Positions 34,431-48,140 are shown, numbered from the stretch's first letter. The stretch is DNA of 64,000 bases from Sambucus nigra (GCA_949130495.1 OX422214.1:2836046-2900045); one strand, 5' to 3'. Made by a program: numbers and translations. Notes: a model not told the origin generated them from the sequence alone.

Positions 34431-34680
34431 ATTTATAGCCAAGAGATGGTATGACTTGTCAACAGCTAAGAGATGTTATGGCTTATCAATGGCTAAGAGA
34501 TGTTATGACATATTTATAGCCAAGAGATGTTCTGGCTTATCAACAGCCAAGAGATGTTATGGCTTAGTTGCAACCAAGAGATGTTATGACTTATTAATAG
34601 CCAAGATATGTTATGGATTACTAATATCCAAGAGATATTGAGATGTTATGGCCTTATAAAATTCAAGATATGTTTGGTTA
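34431..34680 (+). repeat. 27-bp minisatellite in LTR F
   Basis: About eight units of AAGAGATGTTATGGCTTATC plus about 7 bp, with 1.7 more at 31440-31486 left of solo LTR E. The unit is a multiple of three, so one frame (34423-34641) stays open and reads a nonapeptide like AKRCYGLST. I regard that as a by-product. Confidence 0.85.
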
Positions 34681-35197
34681 TTGAAACCTATGGATATGTT
34701 TATTGCCTATGGGTGAGAGATGTTGGGTTTATTAGACTTCGGATATGTGTATGGCCTAAATTGGCACATAGATGAGTATGTTTATATAATTAAGATGTTA
34801 ATATAGTACTTTTACTATATAAAGAGGTAGTATGGTCACTGATTTGTTTTAAACTCATGGTTTTATATGTTTACATTTTCAGGTTTGTATACTGCCAGCT
34901 AGGACATCCTAGGATCGGTAATTTGGAGAGCTGCACTGTTAGAGAGAGGTGGGATTTAAATATGGGAATTTTATTATTGTCACACTAATGATTTTACTAC
35001 ACTCATACATTAGATATACTGAGATAGAGTAGTTTAATTTGATATTAATTACGTTATGATACAGAGAACAAAATTTCGTTCATTGTGTACATCATACATG
35101 AAAATCTAGAAATGAATTATATTTTGATTGGTTCAAGATTACTATTTAATTATCATAAAATAAAGGATTAGTACGGATATGGGTTTGGGGTGTGACA

Positions 35198-37650
35198 TAA
35201 CCTCTTGTCATCGTGCAGTGTGTGAGTCCGTAGGTAATTTATGATGGGATCCATCCAATTAGGGGCCTTTTCTATGACGAGGACCTGCTCAGCTATGACT
35301 TTCTAGTCAATGCTTGGTTGTGCGCGGAACTCGATCAGAATAATTTTTCTTAGGTTGAAGTTGCTTGCTGAACTCGAAGTCGCTAAGGCATCGAAATGGT
35401 TGTTCTACCCCCTAGGGTACTTTTGCATTTCCAACTTCTCAAAACCTTCTATGAGTCTTATTATTTGGGTGAGGTAGGCCTCCATTCAATCATCCTTGGT
35501 GTTGACGTCCCCGCTTACTTTCTTGGAGACCAGTTTAGAATCGTTGAATATGTGGAGGCACTTTGCCCCCATCAGTCTGGCTTTGCATTAACCGACAATC
35601 AATGCTTCGTGCTTAGCTTCATTGTTGGAGGCCTTAAATCATAATTTACTTCCTTTCTCAATCACAATGTCTTCGGGGGTAATGAAAATGATCCCATCTC
35701 TTTCCGCCTCGGAATTTAGGGTTCTGTGAACGTGTAAGGTCCAATCCTTCTTCATTTATTGGCCACTCGATTCCCGGTTGATCTATTGGATGATCCCCTA
35801 TAAAGTCAGTAATAAAGTCCGCTAAGACTTGTCCCTTAATCGCCGTTCTTGGTCGGAAGTGGATATCGAATATCCCAAGTTCTACTAACCACTGTAAGAG
35901 TCGTTCAGAGAGGCCGATTTTCTGCATAGCAACTTTGAGGGGGCAGGAAGTAATTATTGTTATTTAATGGGCCTTAAAGTAATTCTTTAATTTTCTTGAG
36001 GCAACTACCAGTGCATAGGAGAGCTTCTCCAAGGGCAGGTACCGTTGTGTTTCATCCAGAAGTGTCTTGTTGGCGTAATAAAACATAAGTTGACTTCTTT
36101 ATTTTTCACATACTATGGCAGAGCTTATGACATGATCTGATGCTGCAAGGTAAATGTATAGTGGGTGTCCAACATTTTGAATTACTAACAGGGGTGTCTT
36201 GCTAAGGTAGGATTTCATCTCTTTGAGATCTTGCGAGCAGTCGCCATTCCATATGAGGCCTTTATCCTTCTTCAACAGCTAAAAGAATGGTCGACAGCGT
36301 TTCGAAGACTTAGAGATAAAGAGATAAAGTGTAGTGAGCATACCAGTAAGCTTTAAAATATCTCTCAATGTCTGAGGAGGGTGGAATCTAGTGATAGTTT
36401 CGATCTGATTCGGATTGGCTTCAGTTACTCTTTTCCTAAGTATATAGCCCAAGCATTTTCCTGCCTGGATGGAAAATGAACAATTACTTGTGGTAAGCTT
36501 CATTCGATATTTCCTAAGGATATTAAAAGTCTTGGCTAAGTTTGCGAGGCGGTCTCTTTTGTTCTTGTTTTTTACCAGCATATCATCGATGTAGACCTCC
36601 ATCGTATCTCCTATTTATTTCTTGAACATCTTGGTGACCAATCTTTGATAAGTTTTGCCCAGCATTTTTAAGCCAAATGACATAACATTGTAGCAATGCA
36701 ACCCAATGGGGGTAACAAAGGATATTTTATCCTGGTCGGGTTCGAATAAAGAGATCTGATGGTAGCCAGAGTAGGCATCTAGGAAGCTCATCCTTTCATG
36801 CGTCGTTGTGGCATCGACCAAATAGTCTGTTTTAGGAAGAGGGAAGTTGTCCTTGGTGCATGCCATGTTGAGGTCTATGAAATCGATACAAAACCTCCAA
36901 TTGTCGTTGCTCTTTCGCACCACCACTGAGTTGGACGAACATTTGGGAAATTGAACTTCCCTAATAGATCCTGCATTGAGTATCTCCCTACTTCATTTTC
37001 CACCATTTTAGCCTTTTCAGGGGCTGTTTGGTAAGCCTTTTGAGTGATTAATTTGAAGGCCATATCAACGTGAAGGCGATGATAGGCTATATTGTGATCA
37101 ATCCTTAGAAAATTTGTAAGGTTCCCAACCCAAAATGTCAATTGATTTTGAAGAACGCAATCAACTATTTATTCTCTCAATCGTCGAGTGAGGTTCCGAC
37201 CAAAAGCTTCCTTTCCATTAAGTTATCGTCTACTAAAACTTCTTCTAAGTTTTTAATGACCTTATCAATGGGGTGGACCCTGGTCTCCTCCACCCATCAT
37301 TGACTGTACCATAGTTGCTATTTAGAGGGTACAACTCCCCTCGGGCACTTTCCTGAACATCCTCTGTCTCTTTCTTCTTCTTTTTTGTTGGGCAGATGGC
37401 CGTAATAAAGCACTTCTTGGCTATGTCCTGATTGCCATGAATTTTAACCACGCTCAGAGTAGTAACACATTTCAACTTTTGGTGGTGCGTGGATGGTATG
37501 GACTTCATGGCATGGATTTAACCTCTGCCCAAACTAGCATGATACGAGGACTCAATGTCCACCACTAAGAACTCAATGAATTTTTAGATATTGTCCACCA
37601 TAACTCGTTGGACTATCTAGAAAATTTCTAGAAACTTCATTGAAAACCTC
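35198..37650 (-). pseudogene. pol: Tat-lineage Ty3/gypsy pol fragment (PR end, RT, RNase H, second RNase H)
   Basis: Reading the minus strand from 37650 down, the protease C-terminus and linker come first (SSYHASLGRG, MKSIPSTHHQKLKC, KIHGNQDIAKKC). RT follows at 36926-36615 with WRFCIDFIDLN, then FLDAYSGYHQI and SFGLKM. At 36602-36279 VYIDDMLVK is the catalytic YIDD box. RNase H at 35927-35658 shows FDIHFRPRTAIKGQVLADF. Last is a second, archaeal-type RNase H (FKASNNEAKHEALIVG, then NDSKLVSKKVSGD) and its linker MDPIINYLRTHTL. This second RNase H marks the Tat group (Ogre, RIRE2-like). Stops and frameshifts run throughout. Integrase and LTRs are absent: one side is cut by LTR F, the other by the copia remnant. 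Confidence 0.88.
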
Positions 37651-37779
37651 AAGGAATAGTCCGAGGTAATGGAGCCAAAACTGATCATTCACGGGGTCAA
37701 GTCTATTTATCAAATGCCAAAGGTCAGGCACTTGAAAAATCAACTTCCAATGGGTCAGAAACTAGAGGTTTCAATCAGG

Positions 37780-38347
37780 AAGAAATATAAAGGTTGAAAA
37801 GTTTCCTCAGTTGCCTTGAAACACCTATAACTTTGTGTTCTCCGCCTCAAATAGGTATTTTTTTTAAAGTTTTGTGCTTGAAATTCTTCAAAAATACTCC
37901 GAAATGGTAGTTGGGACATAGACTTGTGAGCCACAAACCACGTGACACATTCCTCGCATATATTTACTTCCTACAATCCTTGTTCAAGCAAAAAAATAAG
38001 ATTAAAGTAGCTAATGGAAAATTTATCACAGTGATTGGTCAAGTAAAATTCATATTTCCTTTTCTCTCTCGCTAAAAAATTGGCTACATGTTTTGAAATT
38101 ATCTGCCAATCTTTTGTCAATAAAAAATATCACCAAAGACCTGAATTGTAAAATGATTTTTTACCCAACTCATTGTGTTTTTCAAAAATCGGTTACGAAG
38201 GGGATGATTGAACATGGTAAGGAAGAAAATGGACTTTACCTCCTAGAGACTAAAGATTGTAATAGTGGCCAACCCTCTATTTCGTATATATTCGAGAGAC
38301 GTAACTCAAATAAAGAGGAAATTTGGTTCCAACATTTACGTCTTTGA
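37780..38347 (+). pseudogene. Copia protease and GAG-pre-integrase remnant
   Basis: FNQEEI...RLKSFLS precedes the protease site at about 37915-37950, where the usual DSGATDHM reads DL(stop)ATNHV, so the catalytic motif is destroyed. From 38093 an open stretch reads LSANLLSIKNITKDLNC, then VFQKSVTKGM and EENGLYLLE, typical of the protease/pre-integrase linker. WFQHLRL then stands where WH.RLGHP would be. Confidence 0.75.
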
Positions 38348-39470
38348 CATCCACCATTTAATTTGTTGAAAAACATGTTTACTTCAAAAAATAAGAGGTC
38401 CTTTTGTCCTTTCTTGCTAATTCATTTGATATTTGGGGTATGTCTTAATTTCCTAATGTTTTAGGTTGAAATTGGTTTGTCTCATTTATCAATGATTGTA
38501 TGAGAGCCACGAGGATCTTTCTTTTTTTTTTAAACATAAGTTTGACGTCAGTTCAGTTTTTCCTAATTTTATGGGATGGTACAAAACCAATTTTGGGTTT
38601 GCATAAAAAGTATTTGAACGGATAGTAAGCAAGATTACCTTAACCAAATCCTATCACCTTTTCTCCAAAAAGAAGGAATTGTCCATTATTCATCATCGTA
38701 TGTCAACACACCAAAACAAAATGGGGTAGCTGAATGGAACAATAAACATCTCCTAAAAATTACCCGAGACATCTTGTTTTAAAAAAAATGTACCAAAAAC
38801 TTATTGGCATAAGCTGTTCTCATTGCAGCCTATTTAATAAATAGACTTCCTTCACTGGTGTTAGAGTTTAGTAGTCCTGTGAGTGTGTTCTCGAAGTTTT
38901 ATCCTGAAAATCATCTCTTTTGCAAATTACGTCTTAAAGTGTTTGGTGGTGTTGCCTTTGTTCATATCCACGCACAAAACAGGGAAAATCTTGATCCACG
39001 TGCCCTTAAGTGTGTCATTTTTGTTTCTTGCACCATGAAAAAAGATTGTAAATGTTACCATCCACATCCATGGAAATTCTTTGTATTAGTGGATGTTACT
39101 TTTATTGAACAAGAATATTTTTTTATCCATTCTCATCTTCAGGGGGAGAAAATACCTCTAGAAGATAAGGATGAACATAATCCTTTTTGTTTGATTTGTC
39201 AACAAACAACCCTTTATCCATTATATAATGAATCTGAGGAATTTGAACCTAAAACAGTTTGCCCAACCCCTATTTCACCTGAGGTAGTTGAACCCCATGT
39301 TGCACAGCCACTGCAAGTATACTCTAGGAGAAGACAAGAGTCTATTCTTCCAATAGAGCAAGTTCAAGAATCCAATCCAGTAACAGGTTTTGAAGTTCCG
39401 CCATCCTCACGGATCATTAGTAATTTAGATTTTCCTATAGCAATTGGGAAAGGTACTAGGACATGCACCT
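38348..39470 (+). pseudogene. Copia integrase remnant and IN-RT linker
   Basis: The catalytic core is mostly lost. What remains is SSYVNTPKQNGVAEWNNKHL near 38690-38750, the block around the catalytic Glu (QNGVAE). The integrase C-terminus follows from about 38827 (AAYLINRLPSLVLEF, KVFGGVAFVHIH, LDPRALKCVIF). The linker ends SNLDFPIAI and then, after a shift, KGTRTCT. The first Asp blocks could not be read. Confidence 0.75.
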
Positions 39471-40851
39471 AACATCCCATTTCACACTTTGCATGACTTG
39501 ACAGATTATCTCATGACCATAAGATCTTACCGAAGCATATTCTATTCTTATTTCACCCCTTTACCCATAAGATGTAAATGGGTGTTCACCCTAAAATATA
39601 CAACTGATGGGACATTGGAGAGATATAAGGCGAGGTTGGTAGAAAAAGGGTACACACAAACCTATGGAGTAAACTATCAAGAGACATTTTCCCATTGCAA
39701 AATTGAACACTATTCGCATTCTTTTGTCTTTTGCAGCTAACCTTGATTGGTATTTATAGCAATTTGACGCTAAAAATGCATTTTTACATGATGATTTAGA
39801 AGAGGAAGTGAACATGGAGGAACCACCGGGATATGTTAAATATTTTGATGGAAATAAAGTGTACTGGTTAAATAAGGCACTATACTATCTATGTGGATGA
39901 TATAATAGCGACCGATAATGATCCAATAGAAAAGAAATTACTTCAGAATCAGTTGGCTAAGGAGTTTAAAATGTAAGACTAGGGAAGACTTAAAGTTTTC
40001 ATAGAAAATTGAAGTGGCTCGACAGAAGAAAGAATACTTCTATCTTAAGGAAAGTATGTGTTGGACCTCTTCAAGGAAAATGGGATGTTAGGATTCAAAT
40101 CGCCAGCATACCAATATATTCCAAACACAAGATTGGAGAGATAGAAGATGATGGACCCATTAATAAATAAAGGTATTAGAAATTAGTTGGGAAGCTTATT
40201 TATTTATTGCACACACGTCCGGACATAGAATATGCTATGGGGGTGATAAGTCAGTTTATGCATAGCCCACGAGAAGGCCATCTTCAAGCTGTTTATAGGG
40301 TCTTATAGTACCTTAAAAGTACTCTGGGAAAAGGGATTTTGTTAAAAAAGGATAAAGGATTCAGTATTAGAGCATATACAGATGCAAATTGGGCCGATTC
40401 AATAATTAATAGAAGATCAACGTCGGGGTGTTATACGTTAATTGGAGGAAATTGGGTGACATGGAGGAGTAAGAAATAAACGGTAGTAGCACGATCAAGC
40501 ACCGAAGCAGAGTTTTGAGCCACGTCACATGGAATTTGTGAGTTGATGTGGATTAAGATTATTTTGGAGGACCTCAATGTAAAATGGAAAGTACCGTTAC
40601 GCTTATATTGTGAAAAAAAATCTTCCATCAATACTATACACAATACGGCTCAACATGATTGAACTAAACATGTTGTGGTGGATAGGTATTTCATTAAGGA
40701 AAAACTAGAAAGTGGGTTAGTTTTCACTCCATATGTCTCAACATACAAACAGTTGGCAGACATTCTAACTAAAGATTGACCAGTTCATCATTTCAAGAGA
40801 TTACAAGCAAGCTGGGAATTAATGATATCTATTCATCAACTTGAGGGGTAG
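39471..40851 (+). pseudogene. Copia reverse transcriptase and RNase H remnant with RT deletion
   Basis: RT starts with CKWVFTLKYTTDGTLERYKA (from about 39567), then KGYTQTYGVNYQETF, then KNAFLHDDLEEEV and LNKALY. Directly after LNKALY comes YVDDII (YVDD codons 39890-39901). The roughly 80-100 residues that normally separate these blocks are deleted, with a frame change at the joint. RNase H is well readable: LIYLLHTRPDIEYAMGV, AYTDANWADSIINRRSTSG, RSSTEAEF, LADILTKD, with stops interspersed. Confidence 0.82.
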
Positions 40852-41060
40852 TGTTGGAAAATTGTGTGAATATTTTATAAGATTCTTTTCTTTATAGTTT
40901 TCATGTAACTGGGCTATATTAAGTTGGTTTAGTTAATTCCTAATTTAGTGTGATTTGTTGGACTATTTCCTTATTTATAGGTTTAGTAAGTTATTTTTTT
41001 GTATATTTATTCCACGTGTATTGGTTACTGAAAGAAATATAATACGAAAGTTTTTCCACA
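40852..41060 (+). repeat. Probable copia 3' LTR (about 209 bp)
   Basis: It starts TGTTGGAAAATTGTGTG directly after the purine tract. The end is set tentatively at TTTTTCCACA. No second copy is in the window to confirm its length. Confidence 0.5.
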
Positions 41061-42808
<1,748 letters not shown>

Positions 42809-42881
42809 CGATTTGGATTTTCGACTTAAAGCAGAGCAGAGCAGCATTTGGATACATATGAGAATAAGAATGAGAGATGTG

Positions 42882-42990
42882 ACCGACGGTCGACAGATTG
42901 AGAGAGGGGGAGAGAGGATAGCCCTTGCCGACCGATTGACAGGTACCCCGACCGACGGATTGAGAGAGGGAGAGAGAGGATAGCAGTCTG
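42882..42990. repeat. Short GA-rich duplication
   Basis: GACCGACGG followed by GATTGAGAGAGGG and GAGAGAGGATAGC occurs twice, about 66 bp apart. Confidence 0.7.
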
Positions 42991-43189
42991 AGACAGAATG
43001 AGAGAGGGTTAAAATCCATTTCATTTTTTAACCTTAAGCATTTGATAGTAACTATTTTTAATCTTTTTATTAATGTATGGAAACTTTTTGCAAGGGATTT
43101 TATCAAAACGTTGGAGTAAATGTTATGAATAGTCAAAAAAAGGGAGGGAAATTTTACCTCCACATTTTTAAGCAAGAATTCTAAACTTT

Positions 43190-43360
43190 TGTTGTTAAAA
43201 TTTATATTTTGCAAGGAAATATTTCCTTGCAAAATGTTTATAACAATATTATATTTTTTGCAACGTTTTTTTCTTTCTCCTTGCTAAAAATACACTTTTA
43301 GCAACGAAAGTTAGTCCCTCGCTAAAGAATTCATTGCTAAAACCAAATTTTCTGGTAGTG
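43190..43360 (-). mobile_element. CACTA transposon terminal fragment
   Basis: It ends AAATTTTCTGGTAGTG at 43360, which in reverse complement is CACTACCAGAAAATTT, the characteristic CACTA terminus. The adjacent subterminal repeats are TTGCAAGGAAATATTTCC, TTTTAGCAACG, TCGCTAAAG and ATTGCTAAAA. No matching opposite end or transposase was found in the window. Confidence 0.65.
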
Positions 43361-43462
43361 GAGACAAATTTTTCGAGTGAAGTGAAGATAGGAGAGGAAG
43401 ACTTTGGAGTGTAGTGGATAAAGAGAGAAAATGAGTGATTTTTATTTTGTTATTATTGAGTA

Positions 43463-43486
43463 ATATATATATATATATATATATAA
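43463..43486. repeat. (TA)n microsatellite
   Basis: About 24 bp of TA repeat. Confidence 0.95.
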
Positions 43487-43739
43487 TAAGGAGTAGAATA
43501 GCTGGTACTATTCAATAAGTTCATAAGCTAAGTAGGGGTCATGATTTAGCCAACAAGGCAAAAAATGAAGGCTTGAGATTGCTTCAATTTATTTTACTCT
43601 TTCACCCCCTTTATTTTTGATTTCCCCCTCTTTTGCCTCACTTCTTTTTTGTTTCCCCCTCTTACTTCAATTCAAAACAAGGGCTAAATTAGTAACTTGA
43701 CAAAGAAAAGTACAAAAATAATCTTAAAAATCCCCCAAA

Positions 43740-43884
43740 GAGTACTGTCTTTCTCTCTCTCCTCTCACCGAACCCATATCCCGATCAAAATCAAACCCAC
43801 ATCTTCCCTTTTATTTTTCTTCATTCCAGCGTCTAAGATTTTGAAGCAATGGTTTCATCTCGACAACTGACGTAATCGCGTGAG
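43740..43884 (+). other. Possible 5' untranslated first exon with splice donor
   Basis: A CT-rich stretch (TCTTTCTCTCTCTCCTCTC) is followed by leader-like sequence and a short ATG frame of 8 codons (ATGGTTTCATCT...TAA at about 43850). It ends in GTGAG|GTAACC, a good plant donor at 43884/43885. The tandem retrotransposon begins nine bases after the exon end. No coding exon could be tied to it with confidence. Confidence 0.3.
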
Positions 43885-43888
43885 GTAA

Positions 43889-43893
43889 CCTTG
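43889..43893. repeat. Target-site duplication CCTTG, left of tandem array
   Basis: It matches 61694-61698 exactly. Confidence 0.95.
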
Positions 43894-45030
43894 TGTAAAA
43901 CCCCGTAATTTTAAATGACTTTTAAAATGGGTTATATTTTGAATTAGTGGATTAATTAGATTTTATTATTAATTAATTCATTCGGGTTTATCCGGACGGT
44001 GGATATTAAAATGGATGATTCTGAATATTACTTAAAGATATTTAGGTAATATATGAATGTGATGTCATTGATATGACTGTATGATATAAATTTGGTAATT
44101 TATATTTTTAGTCAGACGCGGTATGGGACGTGTCGGGACTAGTTTATTAAATTAAAAAGGAAATTTATTTTTCTATCGATCGAATAGTCATTTTGACTGC
44201 GTAGTTGCGTCCGGAAGGTTCGAAATAGTCAGAAAAGTCTATTTGGATGTTAATTTTGAGTCTCGGGTCATTTGGAAATGAATAGACAACCCGAAAGGGC
44301 ATTTTGGTCATTTTTCTAGGGGGATGAATAGTGATTTCGGATTTGGTACTATTATAAGTATTGGTAGATTAAGTGTATGGAGGTTCTTCATCTCCTCTTC
44401 ACAAATTAGAGAAGCCATCTTCCTCGAGAGAGTGTAAGAGTGCTTGGGAAGGGAAAAGTCACTTGGGAAGGAGAAGAACAAGAACCAAGGTTCACCACCG
44501 CCAACCACCACCGGAGTTTGACCGGAGAAAGGACAACCAACTGAGATATACTACGCCAAAGGATCAGACCTACAAGAAAGGCAAGTGTTTGATAATGTCA
44601 ATTTAAGTTTGTATATTGTCCATGTTAGAATAGTATGAAAAGAGAAGATTATTCATGTTTGGAAGAAATAATGGAGTATTAAATGGATTTCTGGAAAATT
44701 GAAATGATATAGGAATTTAACTCATGTTTTAGGATGATGATAATCCACGAAATAGTTATGAATCTGTTGAAGAAATTATGAAAACCATTGATGTGTTCTT
44801 GAAGATGATATGATGATAATTTTCTGGAAATAAGGAGATAAACATGCTTTTTAATCCAATCCCTTGATGATTCTAGGATGTTTAGAGTATTGGAAATCGT
44901 TCATATATGTTAATATATCATGTAGTAAAGATCATAAGTCATTTGGGATGTTTAGATGAAGGTTTAAATGATCAAAAGTTGCTAAACCCGTAGTTGCTGA
45001 AATGCAGAAAAACCAGGCTTGGACCTGAGG

Positions 45031-45067
45031 GATCGATCGATCCACTCCTACCTTCGATCGATCGACC
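45031..45067. repeat. GATCGATC palindrome pair, LTR1
   Basis: Two GATC-phased palindromes 450 nt after the donor. The first is degraded (GATCGATCGATCCAC). Intact versions are at 53721-53758 and 59463-59500. Confidence 0.85.
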
Positions 45068-45644
45068 TCCCCAGATTATGTAAAGTTAATTCTTTTTAAA
45101 TTTTGATTCTTATCCCAAACCTTTTGTGGATCTTTGGTGATTATTATTTAGATATTATGGGTCTTAGAAAATATCAGTAAACCCTTGATAAGATTTGAAT
45201 TAATTTGATTTGGATTTAAGTGATTTAAATGATGAAAATTATATTGTATGGAATTTCGGTTGCTAGATTCATTTGTTAAATTCCAAATGGGGATGTATGA
45301 GGATTTAAGATAGGACGAGTAGGGGTGATTTAATATAACACCTGGGTATCCTTAAGTTTACAAGAGGGTTTAATCCTAAGTGAAATAATATGTGTTTATA
45401 AGAGATTTGAAACTATCGGTTTTAACCTTAATTAAAAGGAGAACTAAACTCATAGTAGTTCGGGAGAAATAATGTTATGGATCATTAGGATATTAGTGAT
45501 TTCTTACTGAATATAAGATGAGGAAAATCCTATTAGGATCTTGTGAGATGGGAGTATAGAACATATTTGGTTGAAAGAGGGTATGAGGTTATCCCGATCG
45601 CATAGTTGAAGTTTTCGGACCTCCTCGATCGACAAAGTTAAGTA

Positions 45645-45705
45645 GTAGTGTATTGGAGGGGTTCCTTATTTGGATTTCGCTTTGCGAGACGCTCCGCGCA
45701 TGAAC
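45645..45705 (+). repeat. Stem-loop module, LTR1
   Basis: The outer stem is GGAG (45655-45658) with CTCC (45692-45695). The inner stem is TTTCGC-TTT-GCGAGA. Confidence 0.85.
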
Positions 45706-46235
45706 CTTAACGACGTCGGTAGTGGAGAGATCTAATAGGATGCGAGGATAATTAAATTATGAAGTAAAGATATGATATTATAATATGTGGAATTTAAAAG
45801 AGATATAATGCTACGTATGGGATATATCTTAGGGTAGTGATAATTACCTTATTGATATTATATTATAGGTATGTTAATACCTATTTGATTGATTGATGAT
45901 TTATGTGTATGACATACCTAGCTTACTTGCTATCGGAGGGCGGTTTACGCGTGAGGGCAGTCATATCCTGATGAATCCATGGGATCTTTGATTTGTCGCT
46001 CGAGAACATAGGTCTATGAAAGACTTATCGGGGAGTTGATAAGTCCGCTGACTGTGGGTACGTAGCTATGTGCGTGACCCATGGATACGAGAACTATGTT
46101 CGCCTCCAATTTGTTTGTTGTTGTTTGTGGTTCGTGGAATCTTACCGAACCTGTAGTCCCCTATTCGGCGACCTGCGATGATGGGACATGATAGCAGAGT
46201 AATGCATTGCACCACAGCTGTGACTCGGGGTGCCG

Positions 46236-46288
<53 letters not shown>

Positions 46289-47244
46289 GGATTAAATGAT
46301 TAAATGGTTATATTGTGGTTAAATCTATCTACGTGATAATTGTAGATAACAGTGAATAGAGAAAGATAATGGAACTAAGTGAATGAATGTTTATGCTTAT
46401 AGAATTGAAGCTTAACTCATGTTAATGAGAAACTAATCATATAAAGGAGAAATGTAAATAAATAATAATGTGACGTATGGTATGGGACATACGGGGATTA
46501 TGATATGGGAATGGAATTATAATATGGGGACTAGAAAAGAGGAACCATTAACTAGGAGGTTAATAGGAAACGTTAAGTGTGCACTCTAGTTGAGAGGTGA
46601 GAATTTCAAGTGAGAGTTGGATCTAACATGTACATAATAAATGCTTTATTGCACTTGTTAAATACTTACTGTTTTAAAAATAATCTACACATTCGGGCTC
46701 TGACCCGTTTCCTTGCATATTTTCTCTTCTATTGTATCTCTATATCAGGTGTCCAGCAACAGGGATGCCAACCATAGTTGATTTTGACGAGTTATGGAGC
46801 TATGGAGGTTTTGCTTAGACGCTTGTCATCTTTTTGATTCACAGTATTCTTACATAGGGCATGTCGCCCAAAGGATTTCAGTTATTATTTTCTGTCGGAG
46901 TTAAATACTATTGTATTTGTGTCGTTTTAATACATCTAACATTGTCGGGATTATTGTAAAGGATTTATATTATTTGGGAATGTTTATTCCAGTTGCATTT
47001 AAATTCTTTTGAGTTATTTATTGTGTTATCTGTGTTGTAGAATAAAAGGTGTTGTGTTATTCTTAAACTGGAAATGGATTTTTTTAAATTAAAATTTGGA
47101 AAGTTTTTAACACCAGCTTAATTGAGTTTTGGGTGAGTTGTAAATGTTTTCGACAGTGATGCTAAGAATGAGCCAACTGTATATTATGTTTTAATTTGGT
47201 ATGGGACTGGCCACCCGGTATTTAATTAGGCGGGGTGTTATAGG

Positions 47245-47256
47245 TGGTATCAGAGC
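47245..47256 (+). promoter_or_regulatory. Primer binding site (initiator tRNA-Met), interior 1
   Basis: TGGTATCAGAGC lies two bases after the LTR1 end. Confidence 0.93.
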
Positions 47257-47452
47257 ATCAGGTTCTAGTGTCTTTTAGGATCTGTACGGCTTATTGTGTC
47301 TTCAGCTTAGCGTTCTTTGATGTAGAGCCCTATGAGTAGGATTATTGCTTTTTCTATTTTCGCTTACGATCTTCAGCTATTTTGAGATATCAAATACTGA
47401 TAGTGTTCTCTCGTTTCAGATGCCTCCTCGACGTGTACCTCAGCCCACCCCA

Positions 47453-47457
47453 GCTCA
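47453..47457. repeat. Target-site duplication GCTCA, left of S2
   Basis: It is repeated exactly at 50447-50451. The uninterrupted sister gag has a single GCTCA at the same place. Confidence 0.97.
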
Positions 47458-48140
47458 TGTAATACCCCGTATTTTTATAGCTTTTAAATTATGGGATTTA
47501 TTAAATTTAATTGAGATAAATTAATTTAATTTTAATCCGGAATGTTGCTTTAAATATTTACTAGCGTGACGAAAGTTAGTAATTATTGGAAATTTGTTAT
47601 CTGTTGAATATTACTGGATGAGTATAGTAATATATGAGATTTATTGTTATAATATTGTCACGTGTGAATAAAATGACAATTATGGAAATTTAAGTCGGGA
47701 CGCGCCTGTGTCGTGTCGGGACTAAATGTTGATTAATAAGTGAATATTTTATAAGTTGTTCGTATGGTCGTTTTGAGTGCGTCAACGTATCCGGAAGGGT
47801 CGAGATAGTCAGAAAAGTGTACCCGGGAGTTTAGTTTGGGTCTCTGGGCGTTTTTAGGCCCAATTAGTACCCCGGGAGGGCGTTTTGGACATTTCGCAAT
47901 TATGGGTAATTAAACCTACGAAAATTAAAAGGGTTATATAAGATATCTAGGTTGTCTTCTAGGGTTAGAACAACCAAAGACAAATGACGGCCATTGGAGA
48001 GGAAGAGGAGAAGCTCTCCAAGGAGTTCTAGGCCAAGAACACCTCTGATTGCACCGCCGTCACCACCAACGCGTAGATCGCGAGACGGGGAACGAAACCA
48101 CACCAATTTCGGCACCAAACCAGATTTCTAAAAATTCCAG

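Larger units (their letters stand above)
31440..35197 (+). repeat. LTR fragment F interrupted by solo LTR E
   Basis: It consists of 31440-31486 plus 34431-35197, once E and one duplication are removed. It ends GGGGTGTGACA and has an acceptor-like TTTACATTTTCAG (AG 34881-34882). Its left part is a minisatellite. The right end abuts the Tat-type pol fragment directly, so F was inserted into that element. Confidence 0.6.
37700..41060 (+). mobile_element. Decayed Ty1/copia element, 5'-truncated
   Basis: Protease, GAG-pre-integrase, integrase, RT and RNase H occur in that order on the plus strand, followed by a purine tract (TTGAGGGGTAG) and a likely 3' LTR starting at 40852. Domain order with integrase before RT is diagnostic of Ty1/copia. 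The 5' LTR, PBS and gag are missing. The left end meets the oppositely oriented Tat fragment near 37700. Confidence 0.88.
44581..46748 (+). other. Predicted GC-AG leader intron in LTR1
   Basis: Donor AAAG|GCAAGTG (44580/44581), branch-like CTGAC at 46700-46704, a pyrimidine-rich tract, and acceptor TATCAG|GTGTCC (AG 46747-46748). Length 2168 nt. Confidence 0.55.
43894..47242 (+). repeat. Array LTR1
   Basis: It starts TGTAAAACCCC and ends GTGTTATA, so both termini carry changes from the TGTAATACCCC and TTACA of its sisters. It lacks a roughly 36-bp GATTCATATTAATGAG-type segment present in LTR2 and LTR3. A TA microsatellite is at about 46237-46286. Confidence 0.95.

Noticed and set aside
34423..34641. 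Possible repeat protein AKRCYGLST
   Set aside because: It is a minisatellite inside an LTR. The frame is explained by the 27-bp unit length.
31439..35197. Repeats near 31.4 and 34.4 kb considered as a CRISPR-like array
   Set aside because: Units are contiguous degenerate 27-bp minisatellite copies without unique spacers, in plant DNA, interrupted by a solo LTR.
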